Below are positions 50,703 through 62,400 of a DNA stretch of 64,000 bases, piece by piece (position 1 is the stretch's first letter; every line of letters starts with the position of its first letter). The notes under the pieces are model-generated. The model searched no databases. It was not told the origin of the DNA and saw only the letters and a program-made list of their open reading frames with translations. Source of the stretch: Pseudomonas viridiflava (GTDB lineage Bacteria; Pseudomonadota; Gammaproteobacteria; Pseudomonadales; Pseudomonadaceae); contig NZ_RBTP01000076.1 in NCBI RefSeq assembly GCF_003702045.1, positions 1 through 64,000 on the forward strand. Direction: 5' to 3'. The position numbers were made by a program, and so were the translations under genes.

Positions 50703-51036
50703 ATCAAGACTACTGTGAATTCGCTAGGCGAAAGGGGTGATGGCGCTATGCTAGCACCTTCGATACGACACCTGAGTGCCGCAAGTCACTTATTTGACAA
50801 CAAATACATGGCGCTATGCCATTACGTATAACTATGCCTGTATAGCGTATGGCTATCACTGGACAGTGAGGCGTTCAAGCAACCCGTAACTCGCTGAAGT
50901 AAAAGTATTTTTATTTAGAAGCACACATGGGGGCACGGAAAATCCGCCACCGATACGTCCATGCATTGCACCTTGAGGTAAGGTTACGGTCGAACGCCTC
51001 GTGAAGCATTCAACTCAAGATCGAAAGGACCCCACC
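50703..51036. other. 334-base intergenic region between gcbA and DUF2333 gene
   Basis: No gene is supported. The region holds divergent promoters. It contains a direct repeat ATGGCGCTATGC at 50740-50751 and 50808-50819, a related inverted TATAGCGTATGGCTAT near 50841-50856, and an AT-rich run near 50898-50920. No terminator or operator of known type is clear. Confidence 0.5.
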
Positions 51037-52116
51037 ATGCTGGATTGGAAAAACCGCGCAGGCAGCGCGGGTGAGCGTACCGCTGACACCGCATCGGTCA
51101 AACGACGCGGCTATCTGGGCAATCTGTTCTATAGCCGTGCGCTGGGTGCCCTGGTCTTGATTTATCTACTCGTCGCGCTGGTCGTCGGTTGGTACTGGAG
51201 CAAGGAGCCTGCACTTTTTCCGGTGCAGCAGAATGCCCAGGCCGCGGCCGAGCGTGAAGGCAAGCCGATGGTGATTGGCTACACCACGGTTGAAACCTTG
51301 AAAAGCGTCGCGCAGACCCTGCTGGACAAGCGCGGCGGCTACCTGTCCAACGACCGCATGCCACCTGGTCTGTGGCTGGACAACATTCCGAGCTGGGAAT
51401 ATGGCGTGCTGGTCCAGGTGCGAGACTTGAGCCGTGCGCTGCGCAAGGACTTTGCCCGTTCGCAGTCGCAATCGGCTGAAGATGGCGATCTGGCGCGTGC
51501 CGAGCCGCTGTTCAACTTCAACAACCGCAGTTGGATCTTGCCGTCCAGCGAATCGCAGTACACCGACGGTATCAATGCGCTGAGCCGCTATCAGGCGCGT
51601 TTGTCCGACCCTAATCAGAAAGGCGCGCTGTTCTACGCCCGTGCCGACAACCTCAACAACTGGCTGGGCGATGTCGGGACTCGTCTGGGTTCGCTGTCGC
51701 AACGTCTGTCGGCCAGCGTGGGTCGGGTCAAGCTCAACAGCACCCTGAAAACCGAAGCCATTGCTTCCGTCAAACCGGGTGAAGTACCACAGGTAGATGA
51801 AGAGATCGTCGAAACCCCGTGGCTTGAAGTGGACAACGTGTTCTACGAAGCACGCGGCCAGGCCTGGGCGCTGTCGCACCTGCTGCGCGCCATCGAGGTG
51901 GATTTCGCCGACGTACTGGCCAAGAAAAATGCAACGGTCAGCGTGCGCCAGATCATTCGTGAGCTGGAAGCTTCGCAAGAGCCTCTGTGGAGCCCGATGA
52001 TCCTGAACGGCAGCCCGTTCGGTGTCTTCGCCAACCATTCGCTGGTCATGGCCAACTACATCTCGCGGGCAAACGCGGCGGTCATCGACCTTCGTCAGTT
52101 GCTGAATCAGGGTTGA
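51037..52116 (+). CDS. DUF2333 membrane protein
   Basis: A 359-residue protein with one N-terminal membrane segment (about 38-56, ALGALVLIYLLVALVVGWYW) and a large periplasmic domain that matches DUF2333. A cytoplasmic basic N-terminus precedes the segment, so it is a type II bitopic protein. AAAGGA precedes the ATG. The function is unknown. It is divergent from gcbA and its stop overlaps the start of the Nudix gene (TGATG). Confidence 0.82.
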   Translation: MLDWKNRAGSAGERTADTASVKRRGYLGNLFYSRALGALVLIYLLVALVVGWYWSKEPALFPVQQNAQAAAEREGKPMVIGYTTVETLKSVAQTLLDKRGGYLSNDRMPPGLWLDNIPSWEYGVLVQVRDLSRALRKDFARSQSQSAEDGDLARAEPLFNFNNRSWILPSSESQYTDGINALSRYQARLSDPNQKGALFYARADNLNNWLGDVGTRLGSLSQRLSASVGRVKLNSTLKTEAIASVKPGEVPQVDEEIVETPWLEVDNVFYEARGQAWALSHLLRAIEVDFADVLAKKNATVSVRQIIRELEASQEPLWSPMILNGSPFGVFANHSLVMANYISRANAAVIDLRQLLNQG

Positions 52117-52661
52117 TGCCGATTTCTTCGCACGAGGCCGCGCACCGCGCCGCCTCGGATGCCGAGCAGATCGCTTGGGTCGATGAACTGGACAACCTGC
52201 TGGGCTCGCTGCCACGTGTGCAAGTGCGCGAGCGCGGCCTGATCAGCCGGGCCACTTACATCCTGCTGTTTAATTCAGCGGGTGAGTTGTGCGTCCATCG
52301 CCGCACGCTAAGCAAGGCTATTTATCCGGGTTATTGGGATGTAGCGGCAGGCGGCATGGTTCAGGCGCAGGAAAGCTACGCCCAATCCGCTGCGCGTGAG
52401 CTAGAGGAAGAACTGGGTGTGAGTGGGGTTGCCTTGCGGGCCCACGAGCGTTTTTTGTTCGATCAGCCGGGCAACCGGATCTGGTGCGCCGTGTTTTCTG
52501 CAGTATGGGATGGCGCATTGAAATTGCAGCCTGAAGAGGTCCTGGAAGCGCGCTTCATGCCCGTCGCAGAGGTGCTGCGTCAGGCCGAGGAAAAACCGTA
52601 TTGCCCGGACTCTCTGGCTGCACTGAAACGCTATCTGGAGCAGGTCGCAAATGTTCAGTAA
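52116..52661 (+). CDS. Nudix hydrolase
   Basis: A 181-residue protein with a full Nudix box GMVQAQESYAQSAARELEEE-L-G-V (G-x5-E-x7-R-E-x2-E-E) near residues 80-102. The family branch is that of isopentenyl-diphosphate isomerase-like/YfcD hydrolases, which cleave nucleoside diphosphate-linked substrates. The start overlaps the upstream stop, so it is coupled to the DUF2333 gene. The substrate is unknown. Confidence 0.87.
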   Translation: MPISSHEAAHRAASDAEQIAWVDELDNLLGSLPRVQVRERGLISRATYILLFNSAGELCVHRRTLSKAIYPGYWDVAAGGMVQAQESYAQSAARELEEELGVSGVALRAHERFLFDQPGNRIWCAVFSAVWDGALKLQPEEVLEARFMPVAEVLRQAEEKPYCPDSLAALKRYLEQVANVQ

Positions 52662-52834
52662 ATTGGCGCATTGAACCCCTTAGCAACTGGCTGTTTTGTC
52701 GTTACACTGCGCGACCTTTTCAAGCTGGGCCGGCCTTGTCGTCCCAGTAGCGCTGCCCCTGCCAGAGTGGGGCTTCGCGGTCGATGGCTCCAGCGAGCCC
52801 GACCCATCTTCAGTCCTCAACAAGAGGATCTCGC

Positions 52835-53206
52835 GTGGCTAAAAAAGCCGCTTCCTTTGCCGCCCTGGGTGGCCTTGTTTTTTCAACCGACGCAGGGCGT
52901 CATTGCCCCGACTGTCGCCAGCCTGTCGACGACTGCACCTGCAAGCAGACTGCCATCCCGGACGGAGACGGCATCGCCCGTGTTCGTCGCGAGAGCAAAG
53001 GCCGTGGCGGTAAGACCGTCACCACCATCACCGGCGTGCCACTGGCCGAAGACGCACTCAAAGACCTGGCCAAGGCGTTGAAGCAACGCTGCGGTACGGG
53101 CGGAGCGCTCAAGGACGGCGTGATCGAGATTCAGGGCGATCACGTCGAGGCGCTGCTCGCCGAACTGATCAAAAAAGGCTTCAAGGCAAAGAAATCGGGC
53201 GGCTGA
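52835..53206 (+). CDS. yciH: SUI1/eIF1-like translation factor (YciH)
   Basis: A 123-residue protein with a C-terminal SUI1 domain (about 45-115; VTTITGVPLAEDALKDLAKALK, KDGVIEIQGDHVE) and an N-terminal CPDCRQPVDDCTC cluster that may bind zinc. It starts at GTG with GAGGA upstream, and an upstream in-frame ATG lacks a ribosome site. YciH is thought to act in start-codon fidelity or translation repression under stress. The speA gene begins 88 bases after it. Confidence 0.85.
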   Translation: MAKKAASFAALGGLVFSTDAGRHCPDCRQPVDDCTCKQTAIPDGDGIARVRRESKGRGGKTVTTITGVPLAEDALKDLAKALKQRCGTGGALKDGVIEIQGDHVEALLAELIKKGFKAKKSGG

Positions 53207-53294
53207 CAAGCGCATCAAAACCGTCACCTACACTCTTTACACTGCGCCCAGCCGGTCATGGGCTGGCGCTACGACTTCTTTATAGGGGACTTCG

Positions 53295-55208
<1,914 letters not shown>

Positions 55209-55217
55209 CGTCTGCCG

Positions 55218-55249
55218 GATGATCGTTTCCACGCGGGAACGATCATCCG
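55218..55249. terminator. strong hairpin after speA
   Basis: A 14-base arm GGATGATCGTTTCC pairs with GGGAACGATCATCC (one G-T wobble) around ACGC. There is no T-run. The GATCGT..CC arms also belong to the REP-like family in this window. Confidence 0.6.
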
Positions 55250-55371
55250 CTGTCTGCGTAAGCCCCTATCCGCATGTGATGTAGGCAACGTCCTTTTCTG
55301 CGCCCTCCCCCTTTACCTCTCCCGCTTCTCCGCCAGAATCGCCGACCGCATTTTAGGTAGAGAAATCACCC

Positions 55372-56787
55372 ATGCCCGACCCCGCCAGCGAACCGTTCTT
55401 TCGCCTGGAAATCGCGCGCCTGCGTCGTCATTTCAGCGTCCGGTTTTTCAGCGCCGTCGAAGCGATCAGCCAGCCCTTCAAGTTCGAACTGGAAGTCAGC
55501 GGCGATGAGATCGATCTGGCGAGCCTGATGTACATGCCTGCGTTCCTGAGTTTCAACGGCAGCCCCCAAGGGTTTCACGGCCAGATTCAGGGCGCGACCC
55601 GCATGCACTATCGACCGGGGCCTGCATGCTACCGGCTGACACTCGGCCCACGGCTGGCGTGCCTTGACCACCGCTACAACCAGCGCGTGTTTCAGCAACT
55701 GAGTGCCACACAGATTATTGCACTCGTGCTCAAGGAACATGGCCTGGGAGAAAGCTGTCGATTCGATCTCAAGACGCAATGCCGCACGCGTGAAACCTGC
55801 TTTCAGCATAACGAATCCGACCTCTCTTTTATCCAGCGCCTATGTGCCGAAGAGCACATCCACTATCACTTCCATCACTCCAGACGCCGCCATGAGCTGG
55901 TATTCAGTGAGGGATTGCGCGGTTTTCGTCGCGCCCCTATCGCGCCCTGGCGCCAGTTCGCCCACCAGCCGGGCGTCACACAGTTTTCCGTGATCCGCGT
56001 GGGCAGCGATGCACCGGGCAGCCGCACGGACCAGCGGGCACAAGGCGAAAGCACCCTGCCTTTCGTGAACAGCGGGTTACTGCTGCCTCTGGCCGGCCTT
56101 GCGGAGCGTGACTGGAATCACATGTGGTTGATCACTCAGGTCGAGCACCACGTTGACCTGCGCCCGGCAGAAGCGGGTTTGATGAACACGCCTTACCTGA
56201 ATCGCTTTCAGGCGGTGCCGTGGGAGGTGGGTTTCCGAACGCCTGCCCCGGCGACTCGGTCTGTCGTTACCGGACTGCAGCGAGCCTGGATAACGGGCGC
56301 CCCAGGCGAGCTGCAGCAGCGCGATTCATCCGGCCGCGTGCAGGTGCAGTTTGAGTGGGGCACGCAGCACATTGATGCGCGCTACACCACGTGCTGGCTG
56401 CCCGTCACTAAAGCGTTACATCTCTCGTGTCGCGGCGCGACGCAGGTGGTGGCGCACTTCAAGGTCGATGATCCGGACAACCCGGTGATTGTCGCCACCT
56501 TGCAAACGGGCACCTCGACGCCGCTGTCTCTGTTGGGGTCAGAAGCGAACAGACATGACCCGGCGCCTGTCCAGATGCAACTCGACTGGCAGGCAGTACT
56601 GGGCCACTCGCACACACTGCATGTGGATGACGGGTCGAAGCTGCACCTGGACAGGGGCAGCGATCTGACGCTACAGGTCGGTGCCAGTCAGGTCAGAATC
56701 GACGCCGATGGCGTGACCCTGACCAGCCCGCGAATCGTGCTCGACAGCGAACTGCCTCCGCACCGGCCTGACGACTCGCCGGACTGA
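55372..56787 (+). CDS. short VgrG-like (type VI secretion spike) protein
   Basis: A 471-residue protein. The N-terminal 330 residues carry the VgrG/gp27 hub pattern (FFRLEIARLRRHFSVRFFSAVEAIS, FHGQIQGATRMHY, RETCFQHNESDLSFIQRLCAEE). An OB-like gp5 region follows (GRVQVQFEWG ... CWLPV; VDDPDNPVIVATLQTG), and it ends after a short beta stretch (SQVRIDADGVTLTSPRIVL). It lacks the long needle and any effector domain, and several gp5 motifs are degenerate. No Hcp, PAAR, chaperone or immunity gene is adjacent. It may be an orphan spike for a type VI system elsewhere, or a degenerate remnant. GTAGAG before the ATG is modest. Confidence 0.72.
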   Translation: MPDPASEPFFRLEIARLRRHFSVRFFSAVEAISQPFKFELEVSGDEIDLASLMYMPAFLSFNGSPQGFHGQIQGATRMHYRPGPACYRLTLGPRLACLDHRYNQRVFQQLSATQIIALVLKEHGLGESCRFDLKTQCRTRETCFQHNESDLSFIQRLCAEEHIHYHFHHSRRRHELVFSEGLRGFRRAPIAPWRQFAHQPGVTQFSVIRVGSDAPGSRTDQRAQGESTLPFVNSGLLLPLAGLAERDWNHMWLITQVEHHVDLRPAEAGLMNTPYLNRFQAVPWEVGFRTPAPATRSVVTGLQRAWITGAPGELQQRDSSGRVQVQFEWGTQHIDARYTTCWLPVTKALHLSCRGATQVVAHFKVDDPDNPVIVATLQTGTSTPLSLLGSEANRHDPAPVQMQLDWQAVLGHSHTLHVDDGSKLHLDRGSDLTLQVGASQVRIDADGVTLTSPRIVLDSELPPHRPDDSPD

Positions 56788-56898
56788 GATGATCCGCAGC
56801 CCACGTCCCAACGTAACGTGAGGGTGTAACTATGCAGCGTTATCGCAGTCCGAGCTTAGGCTGCCTGATCCAACCGCAGCCCCTTACCGAGATCCCCC

Positions 56899-57777
56899 AT
56901 GACCCGAGCGATTTTCCGTACGCTGATGACCGGTGCCTTGCTGACGATCTTGTCAGGCTGTTCCGTCTTTAAAGTCCTGAACACACTGACCCCGGCCAGC
57001 GGCGTTCATGAAACTCCCAACGTGGTCTACGGCCCTGAACCGCGCAACCGGCTGGATATCTACACGCCCAAATCACGTCCTGAGAAGGCACCGGTGGTGG
57101 TGTTTTTCTACGGTGGCAGCTGGAACCAGGGTGAAAGAGCCAACTATGCCTTTGTCGGCCGGGCACTGGCTGAGCGTGGCATCGTCACGGTCGTCGCTGA
57201 TTACAGACTGTATCCGCAAGTCCGTTACCCGGAATTTCTCAAGGACTCGGCCAAGGCGGTGGCCTGGACCCGGGCGCACATCAAGACCTACGGCGGCGAT
57301 CCTGATCGGCTTTACGTGATGGGCCACAGCGCAGGGGCCTACAACGCCGCGATGCTGGCGCTCGACCCACGCTGGCTGGCGAAGGAAGGTATGTCCAACA
57401 ACACCCTCCGTGGCTGGATCGGCCTGGCCGGGCCTTATGATTTCCTGCCCATAAAAGACCCTGAGGTCCAGCAAGTATTCCTGTACCCCAATACGCCACG
57501 CGACTCGCAACCGATCAACCACATCAACGAAGGCGCGCCTCCAACCCTGCTGATGGCATCCAGCAAGGACAGTGAGGTAAACCCGAAACGCAACACCGGC
57601 GGCTTGGCATCCAGGCTTCGGGAAGCAGGCCTGCCGGTGCGCGAGCTGTATTTTTCGCGCACCAATCACGGCACGCTGGTCGGCGCATTTGCCAAGCCAT
57701 TGCGCAGCCTGGCCCCCGTCATCGACGAGGTGGTGATGTTCGTGAACAGCCCGGATCCGGTGTCGGTCAAGCGTTAA
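56899..57777 (+). CDS. exported alpha/beta hydrolase (carboxylesterase-like)
   Basis: A 292-residue lipoprotein. The signal ends in the lipobox LSGC (Cys21). The alpha/beta hydrolase core has FFYGGSW (HGG-like oxyanion motif; about 70-76), the nucleophile in MGHSAGAYN (about 140-149), an aspartate in SSKDSEV and the histidine in RTNHGTL. This is the carboxylesterase/BD-FAE-like class. The substrate is unknown. Its stop codon shares bases with that of the opposing MATE gene. Confidence 0.82.
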   Translation: MTRAIFRTLMTGALLTILSGCSVFKVLNTLTPASGVHETPNVVYGPEPRNRLDIYTPKSRPEKAPVVVFFYGGSWNQGERANYAFVGRALAERGIVTVVADYRLYPQVRYPEFLKDSAKAVAWTRAHIKTYGGDPDRLYVMGHSAGAYNAAMLALDPRWLAKEGMSNNTLRGWIGLAGPYDFLPIKDPEVQQVFLYPNTPRDSQPINHINEGAPPTLLMASSKDSEVNPKRNTGGLASRLREAGLPVRELYFSRTNHGTLVGAFAKPLRSLAPVIDEVVMFVNSPDPVSVKR

Positions 57778-59114
57778 TGAGCGAACCAGCCATCCTTGCG
57801 TGTCAGGCGCAAGGCAACGGCCCCCAGGCTGATGCCGCGCAACAGGGTGAAAGCCAGAAAGGTCAGCCATAGCGCGTGATTGCCATGACTGGACGCAAGG
57901 TAGGCGACCGGCGCGATGGCCGCTGCGCTGACCAGCATCGCGTTGCGCATCTCCCGGGCTCGGGTTGCACCGATGAAGAGCCCATCGAGCAGATAGCTCC
58001 AGACCGCCAGCAGCGGCATCAGCGCCAGATAGGGCAGGTAAATCATCGCTGTTTCGCGTACCTCGGGAATGTCGGTCTGCAATCGGATGAACCATTGCCC
58101 GCCCGCCAGGAACAACACCGCAAACCCGACGCTGGCAATCAACGACCAGCCACCGGCCACGACCAGTGATCGACGCAGCGTATTTCGGTCTCGAGCGCCG
58201 ATGGCGTGGCCGCACAAGGCTTCCACTGCGTGCGCCAGTCCGTCCAGCGCATGAGAAGTCAGCAGCAGACCGTTGAGCAGCAGGGCATTGGCAGCGACCG
58301 TCGCGTCGCCCAGCCGCGCGCCCTGGACGGTGATCAGAAACATCACCGATTGAAGCGCCAGGGTGCGCAGGAAGATATCCCGGTTGACCGCCAGCAACGG
58401 CCGCCAGTTGCTCCACAGCTTCAGCGCCGCCCAGACGATCTGACCGGGCCAGGCGCGCAGCACCTTGCGCGCCAGAATCAGGCCGAGCACGACACCGGTC
58501 CATTCCGCCAGCACCGAAGCCCGCGCCGAACCGACCACGCCCCAGTCCAGACCAATCACGAACCAGAGGTTGAGCGCGATGTTGACCAGGTTGGTGGTCA
58601 GCAGGATCGCCAGAGGCGCTCGAGCGTTTTGCGTACCGAGAAACCAGCCCACCAGCGCATAACTCGCAAGCGCCGCAGGCAGGCCGAACAGTCGGATGTG
58701 GAAGAAGTCCAGAGTCATCTGTTGCAGATCAGCAGAGGGTTGCATCAGGCTCAGCGCCAATTGGCTGAACGGCACTGCGATCACGCCCAGCATCGAGGCC
58801 AGACCAACAGCCAGCAACAGGCCTTGCAACAGAATCTGGCGCAGCGCAGCGCCATCCGAGCGCCCCGCCGCCTGCGCGGCAAACCCTGTGGTGCCCATGC
58901 GCAGAAAACCCATCGCCCAGGCCAGAAAAGTGTAAAGCGTCGCGCCCACCGCCACAGCACCCAACTGATGCGCATGCGGCAGATGGCCAATGACTGCGCT
59001 GTCGACCAGCGCCACCAGAGGCACCGATATATTCGACAGGATCATCGGCGCGGCCAGCGCCCAGACACGACGATGGGTGGGGCGATGGCGCCAATCGCTG
59101 AACAAACGGGACAT
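57774..59114 (-). CDS. dinF: MATE-family exporter (DinF-like)
   Basis: A 446-residue inner-membrane multidrug and toxin extrusion protein with 12 membrane segments. It starts HRRVWALAAPMILSNISVPLVALVDSAVIGHL, typical of DinF and of related Na+- or H+-coupled exporters. AGGAGG before the ATG at 59114 rejects an upstream start. No LexA box is evident upstream, so SOS control, as in E. coli, is not supported. It is convergent with the esterase. Confidence 0.87.
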   Translation of the reverse strand: MSRLFSDWRHRPTHRRVWALAAPMILSNISVPLVALVDSAVIGHLPHAHQLGAVAVGATLYTFLAWAMGFLRMGTTGFAAQAAGRSDGAALRQILLQGLLLAVGLASMLGVIAVPFSQLALSLMQPSADLQQMTLDFFHIRLFGLPAALASYALVGWFLGTQNARAPLAILLTTNLVNIALNLWFVIGLDWGVVGSARASVLAEWTGVVLGLILARKVLRAWPGQIVWAALKLWSNWRPLLAVNRDIFLRTLALQSVMFLITVQGARLGDATVAANALLLNGLLLTSHALDGLAHAVEALCGHAIGARDRNTLRRSLVVAGGWSLIASVGFAVLFLAGGQWFIRLQTDIPEVRETAMIYLPYLALMPLLAVWSYLLDGLFIGATRAREMRNAMLVSAAAIAPVAYLASSHGNHALWLTFLAFTLLRGISLGAVALRLTRKDGWFAH

Positions 59115-59454
59115 GAGGCCTCCTGACAAGGCGCGCATTGTAGCCAGCGCTGCGCGGGTTTGCCGACTGAAGATTTGCGCGACCTTTACCCATCAGCCCC
59201 CACACTGATCGTTCCTCACGCCCCGCGTGGGAATGCCGCTCAGGACGCTCCGCGTCCGGAGTACGCACCCGCAAGACCTGCCTGCGATGCATATCCACGC
59301 GGAGCGTGGGCACGATCATCTGGCGTGCCAGCCACCTGCGAACACTGTCTCAATCCGAACGTCTATTTGCGCGCTTTGTAATAAATGTAACCTTGATTGT
59401 TATATAGTCGCGCCTGTTACAGCCCCCTCTCAATTGCCGTCGATGAGTGCCCAA
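59115..59454. other. 340-base intergenic region
   Basis: No gene is supported. About a third is a REPIN (59206-59318). The right end, AT-rich from about 59375, should hold the yfaS promoter. Confidence 0.55.
59206..59318. repeat. REPIN-like paired element
   Basis: TGATCGT at 59206-59212 faces ACGATCA at 59312-59318. Inside are CCGCGTGGGAATGCCGC on the left and CCACGCGGAGCGTGGG on the right, with a central GGACGC-TCC-GCGTCC hairpin at 59233-59247. This is the same family as 12813-12933. Confidence 0.65.
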
Positions 59455-62400
59455 ATGTTCAACAAAGGACTGTTTTTGGCTTGCGCGCTTGCGCTGCTGA
59501 GCGCCTGCGATTCCTCCACGTCTGAAAAACCTGCGTCCACGACAGCACCTGCCACCCAGGCAGCGGCCGAGACGAAGCCCAAGCCTGAGGTAGACCTGGC
59601 CGCGCTGAGCAAGCGCTACGCAGGCCGCGAGCTGACGGTCATCGATGTGTCGGAAATCCAGGTCGAGGGAGCCAGTACCTTGTCGGTGAGCTTCTCCGTG
59701 CCCCTGGACCCGGAGCAAAAGTTTGGCGAAAAACTGCATCTGGTGGACAGCAAGAACGGCAAAATCGATGGCGCATGGGAGCTGTCCGACAACCTGATGG
59801 AGCTGCGTCTGCGCCATTTGGAGCCGCAACGCAAGCTGGTGCTGACCGTCGATGCCGGATTGCTGGCCGTCAACAAAGCCAAACTGGCTGCCGAGTTCAT
59901 CAGTCGTCTGGAAACCCGTGACCTGCAACCCTCGGTAGGCTTTGCCAGCCGTGGCAGCCTGTTGCCGACCCGACTCGCCGAAGGCTTGCCGGTGATTGCG
60001 CTGAACGTCGATAAGGTCGACGTCGAGTTCTTCCGCGTCAAAGCGGACTCGATGCCCAATTTCCTCGCGCAGTGGGATGGCGCATCCAGCCTGTCCAGCT
60101 ACAGCTCCGAAGAACTGCTGCCGATGGCTGATCTGGTGTACGGCGGCCGCTTCGACCTCAAGCCTGCCCGCAACACCCGCGAAACCCTGCTGCTGCCGAT
60201 TGCAGGGATCAAGGCCCTGCAACAGCCAGGCGTTTATCTGGCCGTCATGCGCGCCTCGGGCACTTACAGCTATTCACAGCCTGCGACCCTGTTTACCCTC
60301 AGCGATATCGGCCTGTCGGTCCACCGTTACAGCAATCGTCTGGACGTATTCACCCAGGCGCTGGAGGGAGGCAAGGCCATCAGCGGCGTCAACATTGATG
60401 TCTACGATGACAACGGCAAGGTGGTTGCCCAAGGCAAGACCGAAGGCGACGGCCACACGCAACTGCCCTTGCCTGCCAAGGCGGCGGTCGTACTGGCGCA
60501 CAAGGACGAACAGACCAGCATGCTGCGCCTGAACAGCTCAGCGCTGGACCTGGCCGAGTTCGACATATCAGGCCCTCAGGCGCACCCGCTACAGTTCTTC
60601 ATCTTCGGCCCGCGCGACCTTTATCGTCCCGGCGAAACCGTGTTGCTCAACGGCCTGCTGCGCGATAACGACGGCAAGAACGTCAAGCCGCAGCCGATCA
60701 CCGTGGAAGTGCGCCGCCCTGACGATCAGGTCAGCCGCAAGTTCGTCTGGGAAGCCGACAAAGACGGCTTCTACCAATATCAACTGCAGCTTGCCGACGA
60801 AGCCCCGACCGGGCGCTGGCAACTGGTGTTCGACCTGGGTGACGGCAAGCCGCAGCTTTACGAATTCAAGGTCGAGGATTTCCTGCCGGAGCGCCTGGCA
60901 CTGGAGCTCAAGGGCAGCGACGTCCCCGTAGCACCTGCCGATAACCCACAGTTCGACATTACCGGCCGCTACCTCTATGGTGCGCCAGCGTCGGGTAATA
61001 CCCTGACCGGCCAAGTGTACGTGCGCCCTCTTCGTGAAGCGGTGCCCAAGCTGCCGGGCTATCAGTTCGGCTCGATCACCGAAGAAGACCTCAAGCACGA
61101 CGTCGATCTGGAGCCGGTCACTCTCGACCCCAACGGTCATACCACGCTCGACGTTGAAACCAAGTGGGCCGACGCCAAATCCCCGCTGCAACTGATCCTG
61201 CAAGCCAGTTTGCAAGAGTCCGGCGGTCGCCCGATCACGCGTCGGCTGGTGCAACCGATCTGGCCTGCAGAGCAGTTGCCCGGTGTGCGTGCGCTGTTCG
61301 GCAGCAGCTCTGGCGACGATGAGTACGGCGAAGAAGCCAGTCAAGGCCAAGCCCAGACCGATGGCGACGGCCCGGCCGAATTCGAAATCGTCATGGCAGA
61401 CGCCGCAGGCAACAAACTGGCGGCCGACAACGTCAAGGTGCGCTTGATTCGCGAGCGCCGCGATTACTACTGGAACTACTCGGCCGATGATGGCTGGAGC
61501 TACCACTTCAACGAGAAATTCCTCAACCTGAACGAAGAAACCGTCAGCCTCAAGAAAGACTCAACGGTCAAGATCAGCTTTCCTGTCGAGTGGGGCCCTT
61601 ACCGCGTCGAGGTGGAAGATCCGTCCACCGGCATGGTCAGCAGCATGCGTTTCTGGGCCGGTTATCGCTGGCAGGACAACACCGATGGCGGCGCAGTCCG
61701 GCCGGACCAGGTCAAGCTCGCACTGGACAAGCCAGCCTACAACGATGGCGACACCGCCAAAATCACAGTGACGCCGCCTGCCGCAGGTAAGGGTTATCTG
61801 CTGATCGAGTCGAGCGAAGGCCCGCTGTGGTGGAAGGAAATAGACGTGCCGGTCGAAGGCAAGTCGTTCGACATCCCGCTGGACAAGCAGTGGGCACGTC
61901 ATGACCTGTACGTCACCGCACTGGTGGTCCGTCCCGGTGAGCGCAAAGCCAATGTCACGCCCAAGCGCGCCGTCGGCGTTCTGCACCTGCCGCTGGACCG
62001 TTCGCAGCGCAAGCTGGCGCTGACCGTCACTGCGCCAGAGAAGATGCGTCCCAAGCAACCGCTGAAACTCACGGTCGCTGCGAAAAACGCCGATGGCAGC
62101 GTGCCCAAACAGGTGCATGTGCTGGTTTCGGCTGTGGACGTGGGCATTCTGAACATCACCCGTTACGCCACGCCTGATCCGTTCGCCAGCCTGTTCGGTC
62201 GCAAGGAATACGGTGCCGACCAACTGGATGTCTATGGTCAGTTGATCGAAGCCGGTCAGGGTCGTCTGGCCAGCCTAGCCTTTGGTGGTGACGCCTTGGC
62301 CAAGGGCGGCAAACGCCCTGACACCAGCGTCACTATCGTTGCCCTGCAAAGTGCGCCCGTGACGCTGAACGACGCCGGTGAAGGCGAAGTCAGCGTGGAC

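Noticed and set aside
59115..59170. LexA box before dinF
   Set aside because: No CTGT-N8-ACAG-type site is visible in the region upstream of the MATE gene, although E. coli dinF is in an SOS operon.
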